Source: JANMJD01 sp031371195 (GTDB taxonomy: Bacteria; Actinomycetota; Acidimicrobiia; Acidimicrobiales; Ilumatobacteraceae). Taken from it: a stretch of DNA of 64,000 nucleotides. Shown here piece after piece: positions 48,891 to 57,124 of the stretch. The first letter of the stretch is position 1. Every line of letters starts with the position of its first letter. The stretch is from contig JANMJD010000090.1 of assembly GCA_031371195.1 (NCBI GenBank), forward strand, positions 1 to 64,000. Reading direction: 5' to 3'. A program made the position numbers and the translations under genes. The notes beneath the pieces were generated by a model. The model had not been told where the DNA came from. It saw nothing but the letters and a program-made list of their open reading frames with translations, and made no database searches.

Positions 48891-50747
48891 GTGAACCAGG
48901 GTCGGCACGGACGCAACTTGATCGCATCCCGGCTGGCGAGCATCCTGGCCCTCGTCGCCACCGTCGGGCTTGTCGACGAAGCTGTTCACGGCCCGGCCGC
49001 CGGCGCGGCCGCAGCTCCCTCGACCAGCGCCGTCGCGCCGTCGACCACCGCCGTCGCGCCGTCGACCACCGCCTTCACGCCCCTGACCCCGACGAGGCTG
49101 GCCGATACGCGCACCGGGTTCGGCTACGGCCGTCCCGACTCGGCGACACTGCGGATCTCGGTCAACGGGCGTGAGGGCATCCCGCGCAACGCCGCAGCGG
49201 TGATCGTCACCCTCACCGTGGTCGAGGCGGCGACCGGCGGATACCTGACGGCCTATCCCAACGGTGCGGCTCGGCCGAACGCTTCGAACCTCAACTTCGA
49301 CCGCGGTTCGACGATCGCCAACACTGCGGTCGTTCAGCTCGGGACGAACGGCGCCTTCAACGTGTACAGCTCGGTCGTCGCGGCAAAGATCGCCGTCGAC
49401 ATCAGCGGGGTGTTCCTCCCTGCCGCCGCACCCACTGCCGCCGGTCGGTACGTCGCCGTCGCAGGCACGCGGGTACTGGACACACGTACCGACGCGGACC
49501 CGTTCGCCGCCGGCGAGAGCCGGACGGTGCACCTCCCGGCATCGGTCGTCCCACCCGATGCCAGCGCAGTCGTGGCCAACCTGACCTATCTGGAACCCGC
49601 TGGCCCCGGGTACTTCACGGTCTGGCCGGGCGGACCACGGCCGAATGCCAGCAACGGCAATCTCGACGCCTTGCATCAAACCCGCGCCCATCTCGCCGTC
49701 GTCCCGGTATCGGTCGACGACGGGGCAGCCGCATTGTCGATCTTCTCCTCGGCCGGTGCGCACATCCTGCTCGACGTTGCCGGTTACTTCAGCGGAGACA
49801 GCGCTGAACCGGCCGCCGATGGCCTGTTCATCCCGTCCCCGCCGTGGCGTGCCCTGGACACGAGGGTGGGCGGTGAACCGGTGACCGCCAACGGCCAGGC
49901 ACGGATGACCGTCGGCGAAGGTCTCGCTGCGTGGGTGAATGTCACATCGGTTGGCGCCGTGGCCGCCGGATTCGTGACCGCTCATCCGGCGTTCTCCGCA
50001 TTGCCGAACACCAGCACACTCAATACCTCATCACCGGGCAAGGTGATCGCCAACGCCGCATTGATCAACCTGTCGAGCGAAGGTGCTCAGCTCTACTCGT
50101 CGGCCGGCGAGCACCTCATCGCCGACGTCAGCGGAGTGTTCACCGGGCTCCCGACCGACACCTCGTGTCGAGTGCTGCTGATCGCCCATGGCGGCGGCTA
50201 CACCGGCGGATCGTCCGCCGACATGGTCTCGTGGGCGAACCGGCTCACGCTCGCCGGGTGGCAGGTGGTCAACGCCGACTACCGGGTGTCGAGCGAGTTC
50301 TCGAATCTCGTCTGGGGTACGTGGTACCCGCGGACATCGGTCTACCAACCGATTCCCGTCGACATGAAACGGGCCCACGACCTGGCCGCCGCCGACCTGA
50401 AGCCGCAAATTCGCAATGCCCTGGCCCGCGGCTGCGCCACCCACCTGCTCGGCTACTCGTCGGGCGGATCGGCGTTGTCCGATGCCGTGCAGGATCTCAC
50501 GGGCATCGCTTCGTTGCAGGTGGTCGCCGGGGCGATCCTCGACCTGGAAGATGTCGGCGGACCGCCGATGCAGGTGTGGCACTCGTCCAACGACCCGATC
50601 ATCACCGGCCAGGCCGCCACCGAATCGTGTCCTCGGTGGTGGTCCGCCGACAGCCAGTGCACGCTGCACGATCTCGGCGAACAGCCGAGCCCTCACCTCA
50701 CCGTCGAACTCACTGCGGCGACCGATTGGTTGTTGTCGAACGGTTGA
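48891..50747 (+). CDS. Secreted protein with three surface repeats and an alpha/beta-hydrolase domain
   Basis: A 618-aa exported protein. A signal sequence (ASILALVATVGLVDEAVHG...AAA) and a Ser/Thr/Pro linker with the unit VAPSTTA repeated are followed by three ~125-residue repeats beginning at RLADTRTGFGYG, RVLDTRTDADPF and RALDTRVGGEPV. They carry AVIVTLTVVEAATGGYLTAYP and RPNASNLNFDRG, the same family as in the RCC1 protein at 7206. The C-terminal ~200 residues form a hydrolase: LLIAHGGGYTGG (oxyanion region), LLGYSSGGSAL (Ser nucleophile), SSNDPI (Asp), PSPHLTVE (His). It is probably an esterase or depolymerase held at the cell surface by the repeats. GTG 48891 start. Confidence 0.8.
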   Translation: MNQGRHGRNLIASRLASILALVATVGLVDEAVHGPAAGAAAAPSTSAVAPSTTAVAPSTTAFTPLTPTRLADTRTGFGYGRPDSATLRISVNGREGIPRNAAAVIVTLTVVEAATGGYLTAYPNGAARPNASNLNFDRGSTIANTAVVQLGTNGAFNVYSSVVAAKIAVDISGVFLPAAAPTAAGRYVAVAGTRVLDTRTDADPFAAGESRTVHLPASVVPPDASAVVANLTYLEPAGPGYFTVWPGGPRPNASNGNLDALHQTRAHLAVVPVSVDDGAAALSIFSSAGAHILLDVAGYFSGDSAEPAADGLFIPSPPWRALDTRVGGEPVTANGQARMTVGEGLAAWVNVTSVGAVAAGFVTAHPAFSALPNTSTLNTSSPGKVIANAALINLSSEGAQLYSSAGEHLIADVSGVFTGLPTDTSCRVLLIAHGGGYTGGSSADMVSWANRLTLAGWQVVNADYRVSSEFSNLVWGTWYPRTSVYQPIPVDMKRAHDLAAADLKPQIRNALARGCATHLLGYSSGGSALSDAVQDLTGIASLQVVAGAILDLEDVGGPPMQVWHSSNDPIITGQAATESCPRWWSADSQCTLHDLGEQPSPHLTVELTAATDWLLSNG

Positions 50748-50759
50748 ACACCTGGTGGC

Positions 50760-51041
50760 TCACGCACAGGAGCAGGGGATGGCCTCGCACTTGGGGCAGC
50801 CTGTCGCATAGACCGAGATCGCCTCGGTGAGGCTGATGCCGACCTGATTGGCCAGGCTGGCCACCCAGGCCAGCACGTCGGCGAATTCAGCCGTCTGCTG
50901 CGCCCGTGTGCCCTTGCGAACGGCCTGGGCCAGTTCGCCGATCTCCTCGGCCAGCCAGGCCACCGTCGACGGAATGCCCCGTTCACGGTCGCGATCGCCG
51001 TAGGTGCGCTCGATCACGTCCTGCAGTTCGGCGAGATGCAC
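50760..51041 (-). CDS. MazG-like nucleotide pyrophosphohydrolase with C-terminal Cys cluster
   Basis: A 93-aa all-alpha NTP pyrophosphatase of the MazG type. The metal site is visible as EEIGELAQA (ExxE, residues ~32-40) and EFADVLAWVASLAN (ExxD, near 52-65). It would hydrolyse (d)NTPs to NMP, a house-cleaning or stress function. The last residues GCPKCEAIPCSCA add four Cys in a C-x2-C-x5-C-x-C arrangement that could bind a metal, not part of the basic MazG fold. It lies upstream of the sulfotransferase gene's 3' end on the same strand (16-bp gap). Confidence 0.85.
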   Translation of the reverse strand: MHLAELQDVIERTYGDRDRERGIPSTVAWLAEEIGELAQAVRKGTRAQQTAEFADVLAWVASLANQVGISLTEAISVYATGCPKCEAIPCSCA

Positions 51042-51057
51042 CGTTCGTCCCTCCTGA

Positions 51058-52347
51058 TCAGGCCGACCACTCCTCGACGAGCCCGAACTGAGTGGTGTAG
51101 TCGGCGAACTCCCGCCGCAGGGCCGGCAGGTCGAGGCCGAACTGCTCGGGCTCGTAGATCACCTTGCCGAAGCGGTCGCGCTGATGCGAGGCCAGGTAGC
51201 TGCGGTGGGCGAGACGAGCTGCATCGTCATACGGCTGGTCGGCGAGTGCGTAGATCCGCTCGAGCGTGCCCAGGTCGTCGGCCATGAACTCGTGGAAGCG
51301 GATATCGAGGGCATGGTCCGGCGACAGCACGGACCGGTCGCGCTGATATGCCCGCAACATCGTCAGGTTGCGCTCGCTCCAATACGAACCCATCCCGACC
51401 AGGTCGATCTCATCGCGCGACATCCGCTGCGTGTAGCACAGCATCGTGCATACCGAGATCGTCACCGGAACCGGGTCGCGGTGGGTGACGAGGACCGTGG
51501 CATCAGGGAACACGGCCCGCAGCGCCGGCAACTGTTCGAGGTGCTGGGGCGACTTGAGCAACCACCGCGACCCACCACGGAGAAACGTCATCGCCTGGAG
51601 CACCGTCTTCATGTAGGCATAGTGCGGCGTTTGATCGTGGGCCAGGTACCAGTCGCGCACCGACGGCATCTTGACCATCGATTCGAACAGCATCGTCGAG
51701 TAGTCCATCGCCAGCAGCTGGATCTCCTCGTGCACGTGGTCGACGGTCATCTCGTGCATCCGGCGGAACTCGGGCATCGCCGCGTTGACGAAGCCGACGC
51801 CGAACTCGCCCCGCTCCAGGCGCGGGTCGGGGACCATGCCGGCCTCCCCCGGAAACGGAACCGGTTGCAGGCTCTCCCAGTACGGCAGGCTGCGCAGAGC
51901 CGGATCGGCGGCGAGCAGGTTGTGCAGATGGGTGGTGCCGGTGCGTGGTTGGCCAACGATGATGATCGGCCGCTCGATCGGGATGTCGAGGATCTCGGGA
52001 TGACCGGCCAGCAGATTGGCCAGCAGGATGCGATTCTTGGCCAACTGCACCAGCAGCGTGTGGGCGCTGACGTGGCCGAATGCCGACAACCCCGCCTCGG
52101 TGCCGAACCCGGCGAGCAGGACGTCGAGGGGTTCGCGGAACCCGTCGGGTCCGACGTCGGCAGTGTCGAAATCGCTCCCCGGGTTGATTGCCGCCAACTC
52201 CGAACCGGCCTGGGCCAGGATCGCCGACGCATCGAGCGGCAGGTACTCGGCGAGAGCTGCGCCCATCGCCCGGATCTCGGTGACCTCGGGCGAGTACGAG
52301 GGTCTGGCCAGATCGTCGAGGCGAACCGGTGGCGGGGTCGTAGCCAT
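51058..52347 (-). CDS. Sulfotransferase family protein
   Basis: A 429-aa P-loop sulfotransferase. The 5'-phosphosulfate-binding loop is IIVGQPRTGTTHLHNLLA (near residues 127-144), followed by RSLPYWESLQPVPFPG; RWLLKSPQHLEQLPALRAVFPDATVLVTHRDPVPVTISVCTM carries the 3'-phosphate-binding HRDP and Ser. These are the hallmarks of Sulfotransfer_3 proteins, which transfer sulfate from PAPS to an alcohol (often a lipid or sugar). The acceptor is unknown. The start MATTPPPVRLDDLARP at 52347 is used; the frame extends upstream to 52443 without family similarity. Confidence 0.88.
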   Translation of the reverse strand: MATTPPPVRLDDLARPSYSPEVTEIRAMGAALAEYLPLDASAILAQAGSELAAINPGSDFDTADVGPDGFREPLDVLLAGFGTEAGLSAFGHVSAHTLLVQLAKNRILLANLLAGHPEILDIPIERPIIIVGQPRTGTTHLHNLLAADPALRSLPYWESLQPVPFPGEAGMVPDPRLERGEFGVGFVNAAMPEFRRMHEMTVDHVHEEIQLLAMDYSTMLFESMVKMPSVRDWYLAHDQTPHYAYMKTVLQAMTFLRGGSRWLLKSPQHLEQLPALRAVFPDATVLVTHRDPVPVTISVCTMLCYTQRMSRDEIDLVGMGSYWSERNLTMLRAYQRDRSVLSPDHALDIRFHEFMADDLGTLERIYALADQPYDDAARLAHRSYLASHQRDRFGKVIYEPEQFGLDLPALRREFADYTTQFGLVEEWSA

Positions 52348-52508
52348 CGCGGCGAATCTACCGAGCGGCGCCGACGGGTGACGCACCGGCAGTCCGACGC
52401 ACTGTTCCTCGCCGTAGTGTCCGCTGAACACGACTAGTGACATTCAGTGGTCATCTAGACTGAAAACAGAAGTTATCGGAGTCATCCATTCATCCGAAGG
52501 GAGACGGG

Positions 52509-54074
52509 ATGCCGGAACGTACCGATGGTCAGCATCCCGACCCGGCGGTCGGCCATCCCGTCGATCTTCAGCGGGTGCTCCATATCGGGGTGCACCTGGC
52601 GGGCCGCCTGGCCGCCCTGCACGACCGCGGCACGGTGCATGGCGGAGTCTCACCGGCTGCCGTCGACATCGCCGACGACGGCACGGTCTCATTGCTCGCC
52701 CACGATCCCGATGTCTCTGTCGACGCGAGATACGCCGCAGTCGAGGTGCTCGACGGCGGCCCGGTCACAGTCCGATCCGACCTCGCCGAACTCGGCGCCA
52801 CGTTGGCTGCCTTCGCCCTCGGGCGACCGCCGACCCGCACTCCGTCGCGGGCGATCGATATCTACGGCCACGGGGTCGACGCCGGCCTGTGCAACGTCAT
52901 CGACGCAGCGGCGGCTCCCGACCCGTTGGACCGCTACGACTCTGCCGACGAGTTGATCGGCGAACTGCACGTGGTCGAATCCCGTCACGGATGGCCGGCG
53001 ACGGTCGTACCGGTGGGGGCTGTCGCGGCCTCAACCGGCGGGCTGACATCGGATCATCCCGGACCAACCCGATCGCGCGGCGACCGATGGTTCGCCCGCC
53101 GTACCGCCACGCCGGGGCGGGCGAGGCCCCGCCATATCACCACGGTCTGGAGTGCCGCGGCTGTGATGCTGCTCGTCGGCATCGGGTTCGACGGCGACGT
53201 AGGAACGGACGAGACGACCGCCGACGTCGCCGTGCCTATCCCGACTTCGGTCGTCGCCTTGGACGCTCCGACCGCGACGGACGCTCTGACCGCGACGACC
53301 GCGACGATGTCGGGCAAAAGCAGTTCGACGTCGGCCCCGGCGACCACGGTGCCGTCAACGACGACCGTGGTGACTGTCGGCTCGACCGCAGCACCGGCCA
53401 TCGACTCGACCCAGGGCGTGGGCGATGTACCGACCACGCCCCCAGTCCCGGTACCCACGACAAGGTCCCCGCCGCCGACCACGCGTCCCCCTGCGACGAC
53501 CCGGCCCCCGACACCGGTGACGACCGGCCAACCTCCGACCACCCCCGGTTCCACCACGGTGCCGACCCCGGGGACCTCGGCGCCGGCCGACATCACGACG
53601 ACCACGGCTCCACCGGTCACCTCGCCACCCACGGCTCCCACGACGCGTCCACCAGCGACGACCCGGCCGGCACCCCCATCGACGACGCGGCCGGCGCCGA
53701 CCACAACCACCACGCCGCCGACGACCCAACCGACGCCGACCACGACGACGATTGCAGCCAAGCCGCCGCGGGTCGGACAGATCAACGTGTGGAAAAATCC
53801 CGATGACAGCGGCACGTGGGCGTTCGGAGCACCCGATGCCGATCGCTGCGCCATCGCCCACTGGGAGCTCACCGGTCCGGTGTCGGCATCGACGACCAAG
53901 GATCCGCGCAACTCTCCCGGAGCGACGAATGGCTGTTTCGACGGCGCCCTGAAGTTCAACACGTACTTCAGCAATGTCGCCTTGGCTCCCGGGGACTACA
54001 CCATCCAGCTGACCGTGACGAACCTCAAGTCCGGCCTGAGCGGATCGAACTCGGCCGCCTTCACCGTGCCCTGA
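52509..54074 (+). CDS. Membrane pseudokinase with Thr/Pro-rich stalk and external domain
   Basis: A 521-aa protein. Residues ~15-160 look like part of a Ser/Thr protein kinase: HLAGRLAALHDRGTVHGGVSPAAVDIADDGTVSLL matches the region around HRDLKPxNI, but the catalytic Asp and Lys are absent (HGGVSPAAV), and SDLAELGATLAAFALGRPP matches the later kinase helix. One membrane segment (HITTVWSAAAVMLLVGIGF, near 210) leads into a ~200-residue Thr/Pro-rich stalk and a ~100-residue C-terminal domain with two Cys (DRCAIAHWEL, NGCFDG). Most likely a signalling or wall-binding pseudokinase. ATG 52509 has AAGGGAGACGGG before it. Confidence 0.7.
   Translation: MPERTDGQHPDPAVGHPVDLQRVLHIGVHLAGRLAALHDRGTVHGGVSPAAVDIADDGTVSLLAHDPDVSVDARYAAVEVLDGGPVTVRSDLAELGATLAAFALGRPPTRTPSRAIDIYGHGVDAGLCNVIDAAAAPDPLDRYDSADELIGELHVVESRHGWPATVVPVGAVAASTGGLTSDHPGPTRSRGDRWFARRTATPGRARPRHITTVWSAAAVMLLVGIGFDGDVGTDETTADVAVPIPTSVVALDAPTATDALTATTATMSGKSSSTSAPATTVPSTTTVVTVGSTAAPAIDSTQGVGDVPTTPPVPVPTTRSPPPTTRPPATTRPPTPVTTGQPPTTPGSTTVPTPGTSAPADITTTTAPPVTSPPTAPTTRPPATTRPAPPSTTRPAPTTTTTPPTTQPTPTTTTIAAKPPRVGQINVWKNPDDSGTWAFGAPDADRCAIAHWELTGPVSASTTKDPRNSPGATNGCFDGALKFNTYFSNVALAPGDYTIQLTVTNLKSGLSGSNSAAFTVP
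53420..53760 (+). repeat. Low-complexity Thr/Pro-coding region
   Basis: Codons for Thr and Pro (ACC/ACG/CCG/CCC) dominate about 340 bp of the pseudokinase gene, with units such as PTTRPPATTRP and TTRPAPP recurring. It codes for an extended, probably glycosylated stalk between the membrane and the C-terminal domain. Confidence 0.85.
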
Positions 54075-54158
54075 CACCGGTTCAAGGTCGACACCACGCT
54101 GTGCACGGCCGAGGCAGCAGGGGACGAGCCGGGCGCGATCGAGCCGGGCGCGATCGAG

Positions 54159-55427
54159 TCAGGCGGCGTCGAACTCGGCGAACAGGTGGCGCAGGCCACG
54201 CAACATGTAGCTCGGCAGGAACTCGAAGGTGTTCTGCGGGTCGAGGCGGAAGTCGGCACATCTCGCCGCCAGCCGTTCCAGGGCCACAACGCTCTCAAGC
54301 CTCGAAAGCGGGGCGCCGATACAGAAATGGGTTCCCAGCCCGAACGCGAGGTGGTCGCGGACATTGGGCCGATCGGGGTTGAAGTCGTGCGGATCGGGAA
54401 AGACGCCGGGATCGCGATTCGCCGCGGCAAACGACAACACGACACGCGACCCGGCGCTCAACGGCACGCCTTCCACATCGACATCGCGGGTGACCACCCG
54501 GAACATGCCCTGAGTCGGCGTCGCCAGGCGCAGCGCCTCCTCGACGATCAGTGCCGCACGCGACGGGTCGGCCTTCAGTCTCCACCACTCGTCGTGATGG
54601 TCGGCCAGATTGCGGATCATCTGGCTGAAGAGCTTGGTCGTCGTCTCGTTGCCCGCTCCGAGCAGCTGTTGGAAGATGCCCATCAGCTCCTCCATCTCCA
54701 GCGGACGGGTTGCCGAACCATCGGCCAGCGGGATCTGGGCGGCGATCAATCCGGTGAGGACATCATCGCGCGGGCAACGCTGCCGATCGACGAGCTCCGC
54801 GTACTCGTAGCGTTGCATCTCCAGCGTTCCGAGGGCCGACTCGATGGCCCGCTCGTTGCTCAGACGAGAGCCGATGCCGGCCGTCGTGGCGTCCGACCAG
54901 TGCTTGATGTCGGACTCGCGCCCCGGATCGAGGTTCAGGGCCCGCACGATCACTCGCACCGGCACACCGACGGAGAACAGCGCGTTGACATCGACCAGGC
55001 CCCGACCGAGGATGTGGTCGAGTTCCTCGTCGACGATCCGCTCGATGTCTGGCCGCATGGCTCCGATCACCCGGGCGTTGAACGAGCGGGCCACAGTCGA
55101 GCGGTAGCGAGTGTGATCCGGGGGGTCGACGGTCAACATCGTTGGTGGGCGCACCCATCCTCGCGCCTTGATCGCCGCCACATCGTCGGCGACCTCGTTC
55201 GGCGGCGGCTCGTTCGGCGTGGCGCCCATCGCCGACGAGAACGTCTCGGTGTCGCGCAGCATCCGGGCGACGAGATCGTGACGGGTGACGAAGCCGAGCC
55301 TCGTGATCGGATCGATCCACACCGGGGCGGCAGCGCGCATCAGCTCGAAGAAGGGGTAGGGATTCTGTTGGAAGGCGTGGCCCAACGGATCGAATCCGAC
55401 CAGGTCAACGGGGGCAATCGTGGTCAT
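54159..55427 (-). CDS. Cytochrome P450
   Basis: A 422-aa soluble bacterial P450. The heme-binding loop FGLGTHFCIGAPLSRLE (Cys near 367), the I-helix GAGNETTTKL (with Asn in place of the usual Ala-Gly-x-Asp acid position; AGNETT), the K-helix EEALRLATP and the C-helix PPDHTRYRSTVARSF are present. It should oxidise a small hydrophobic substrate using ferredoxin; no redox partner is adjacent. Starts at ATG 55427, divergent from a PadR regulator gene across a 124-bp AT-rich region, so PadR could control both. Confidence 0.93.
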   Translation of the reverse strand: MTTIAPVDLVGFDPLGHAFQQNPYPFFELMRAAAPVWIDPITRLGFVTRHDLVARMLRDTETFSSAMGATPNEPPPNEVADDVAAIKARGWVRPPTMLTVDPPDHTRYRSTVARSFNARVIGAMRPDIERIVDEELDHILGRGLVDVNALFSVGVPVRVIVRALNLDPGRESDIKHWSDATTAGIGSRLSNERAIESALGTLEMQRYEYAELVDRQRCPRDDVLTGLIAAQIPLADGSATRPLEMEELMGIFQQLLGAGNETTTKLFSQMIRNLADHHDEWWRLKADPSRAALIVEEALRLATPTQGMFRVVTRDVDVEGVPLSAGSRVVLSFAAANRDPGVFPDPHDFNPDRPNVRDHLAFGLGTHFCIGAPLSRLESVVALERLAARCADFRLDPQNTFEFLPSYMLRGLRHLFAEFDAA

Positions 55428-55516
55428 CTGGCCTCCATCGGCGTCGCCGCTGGAGCGTAGCCCGGGTACGAGGGAGTTGAGCCGGAGACGGCCAACTATC
55501 CGAGTATATCTACTAC

Positions 55517-55545
55517 TTGACTATCTATAATAGCTGACATACACT
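55517..55545 (+). promoter_or_regulatory. Sigma-70-type promoter of the PadR gene
   Basis: TTGACT (55517-55522) and TACACT (55540-55545) are separated by 17 bp. The transcript would begin at or near the GTG start at 55552, so the mRNA would have almost no leader. The surrounding 60 bp is strongly AT-rich compared with the rest of the window. Confidence 0.6.
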
Positions 55546-55551
55546 CATAAC

Positions 55552-55908
55552 GTGAACCCGACGCATGACCCGCAATTCCTCAAGGGCGTGCTCTCGCTCC
55601 TGCTCCTCCAACTGCTGGCCGAGCGGGAGTCGTACGGGTACGAGGTGGTACAGCGCCTGCACGGCGCCGGGTTGACCGACGTGCTCGACGGAACGGTCTA
55701 TCCCGCGCTCTCCCGCCTCGAGCGAGAGGGCCGCGTCACCGCGCGGTTGGTCGCCTCGTCGTCGGGACCGGCGCGCAAGTACTACCGACCCACACCCGAC
55801 GGATACGCCGCGCTCGCCGCGGGCGCGGCAGGTTGGCGATCTTTCGTCGCCGTCGTCGACGCCGTGATCGCTCACCCCGTCCCCACCGAACCGATCAAAG
55901 GAGCATGA
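55552..55908 (+). CDS. PadR-family transcriptional regulator
   Basis: A 118-aa winged-helix repressor: FLKGVLSLLLLQLLAERESYGYEVVQRL, then VLDGTVYPALSRLEREGRVTARLV and GPARKYYRPTPDGYAAL, the PadR N-terminal domain pattern. The C-terminal part is short. Such proteins lose DNA binding on contact with a small ligand. It is cotranscribed with the following membrane protein (2-bp gap, ATG after GGAG), a common PadR partnership, and is divergent from the P450 gene. The start GTG 55552 is almost at the predicted transcription start. Confidence 0.93.
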   Translation: MNPTHDPQFLKGVLSLLLLQLLAERESYGYEVVQRLHGAGLTDVLDGTVYPALSRLEREGRVTARLVASSSGPARKYYRPTPDGYAALAAGAAGWRSFVAVVDAVIAHPVPTEPIKGA

Positions 55909-55909
55909 T

Positions 55910-56473
55910 ATGCAAGGACACGCGCAGCACACGATCTCCTGGCTCGACCGCCTGCGTATCGAACGCGTCGTCTGGACGCTCGACCAGCGCCTGTACGACC
56001 TGCCCCGCCGATCCCGAATCGAAAAGCGTCGCGAGGTACGCGCCAACCTGCTCAGTGCCGCCCACGACGTCGGCACGGGCAACGCGCTGCGACAACTGGG
56101 CAACGGACGGCGCCTGGCGATGGAGTACTGCGACGCCGAATTCGGCGACACCCCGCGGCCGTCGTGGATCGCCACGATCTATTTCGCCGGGACCCTGCCC
56201 CTGGTCCTGAACTGGGTGCTCTTCGAAGCGGCGTACGCCTTCCGGGACGGCATTCTCGCTGCCGACCCGCACGCCACCGGCTCGTACGTGTGGAGCGGCC
56301 TGCGCTACGTGCAATCCACCGTCACCTTCAGCTTCACCGACGGACAGGCGACCTGGGTGGGTGGGGCGTGGACACCCCTCTTGTGGGCGTTGTTCATCGG
56401 TGGAACGGTGCTCGTCGGCCGACTGTGGCGCATTCCTCTGGCCTGGTGGCGCCGCCGGACACCGGCAACGTGA
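55910..56473 (+). CDS. PadR-associated membrane protein (HAAS-like N-terminus), 187 aa
   Basis: The N-terminal ~80 residues are helical and charged (DRLRIERVVWTLDQRLYDLPRRSRIEKRREVRANLLSAAHD), like the HAAS-type segments found in membrane proteins encoded after PadR genes. Two or three hydrophobic segments follow: IATIYFAGTLPLVLNWVLFEAAYAF and WTPLLWALFIGGTVLVGRLW. The start ATG 55910 is 1 bp after the PadR stop region and has AAGGAGC upstream. It probably works with PadR as a membrane-linked sensor; the ligand is unknown. Confidence 0.75.
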   Translation: MQGHAQHTISWLDRLRIERVVWTLDQRLYDLPRRSRIEKRREVRANLLSAAHDVGTGNALRQLGNGRRLAMEYCDAEFGDTPRPSWIATIYFAGTLPLVLNWVLFEAAYAFRDGILAADPHATGSYVWSGLRYVQSTVTFSFTDGQATWVGGAWTPLLWALFIGGTVLVGRLWRIPLAWWRRRTPAT

Positions 56474-56490
56474 GGTGTCCCGTCGCAAAA

Positions 56491-56517
56491 CAGGAAAATC
56501 CCTCTCCGGAGATAGGG
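56491..56517 (-). terminator. Terminator of tRNA-Pro
   Basis: On the minus strand CCCT/AGGG arms with an inner CTCCGGAG form a short hairpin (56500-56517), followed by ATTTTCCTGTTTT. It lies 20 bp past the tRNA 3' end. Confidence 0.5.
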
Positions 56518-56537
56518 CTTCTGAACTGGTGATTTGT

Positions 56538-56615
56538 TGGTCGGGGTGGGGAGATTTGAACTCCCGGCCTCCACGTCCCGAACGTGGCGCGCTAACCAAG
56601 CTGCGCTACACCCCG
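56538..56615 (-). tRNA. tRNA-Pro (anticodon CGG)
   Basis: A full cloverleaf can be drawn on the minus strand: acceptor CGGGGTG/CACCCCG (56615 side and 56542-56548), D-arm GCGC AGCTTGGTTA GCGC, anticodon arm CCACG TTCGGGA CGTGG (anticodon CGG), variable AGGCC, T-arm GGGAG TTCAAAT CTCCC, discriminator A. The CCA end is encoded (56538-56540). It reads CCG proline codons, which are very common in this GC-rich genome. Confidence 0.95.
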
Positions 56616-56633
56616 ATTGGTGCGGCCAGAACT

Positions 56634-57113
56634 CTACCCGGTCGGAGCGGTTTCGCCAGTCGGAGTTTCGTCGGAGCCGGTCGGAGTTTCGTCGGAGGCT
56701 GTGTCGGCGGCTGACTCGACCACCGGAACCGGACCACCGGGGTAACGGCCGCCACCGGCGACGGCCATCACGGCCCGGCGGAGGCCGAAGGGGTCGAGCG
56801 GCTTGACCAGCCAGCCTTCGGCGTCGCTGCGCTTGGCCAGATGAAGATCGGCCGTACGATCGAGCAGCATCACCACCGGGACATGCGGCGCGTTGCCGCT
56901 GGATTCGTCGAGGCGCAGGTCCATCGTGACGGCCATGGCACCCTTCGATCCGCACTGCAGATCGAGAATCGCCACGTCGGGCGGGCGCTGCTTGACCGCA
57001 GCAGTCACAGCCCGACCGTCGCTGCACACCAGGAAGCTGGTGCCCGGCTCCTCGAGCGCGGCTCGAATCTCGTTGATAACCCAATCGGCGTCGGTGGCCA
57101 CCAGTACATGCAC
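56634..57113 (-). CDS. Stand-alone response-regulator receiver protein
   Basis: A 159-aa protein that is a receiver domain with no DNA-binding output. The N-terminal acid positions ATDADW (residues ~6-11), phosphoacceptor Asp in DVAILDLQCGSKGA (~51), and Lys in GWLVKPLDPFGLRRAV are present, so it can probably be phosphorylated. The tail is low-complexity, with SDETPTG repeated. No histidine kinase is adjacent. Its start is 12 bp after the stop of the ArsA-type gene on the same strand, so it may be the last gene of that run. The GTG start is at 57113. Confidence 0.8.
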   Translation of the reverse strand: MHVLVATDADWVINEIRAALEEPGTSFLVCSDGRAVTAAVKQRPPDVAILDLQCGSKGAMAVTMDLRLDESSGNAPHVPVVMLLDRTADLHLAKRSDAEGWLVKPLDPFGLRRAVMAVAGGGRYPGGPVPVVESAADTASDETPTGSDETPTGETAPTG

Positions 57114-57124
57114 GAGGTCCGACG

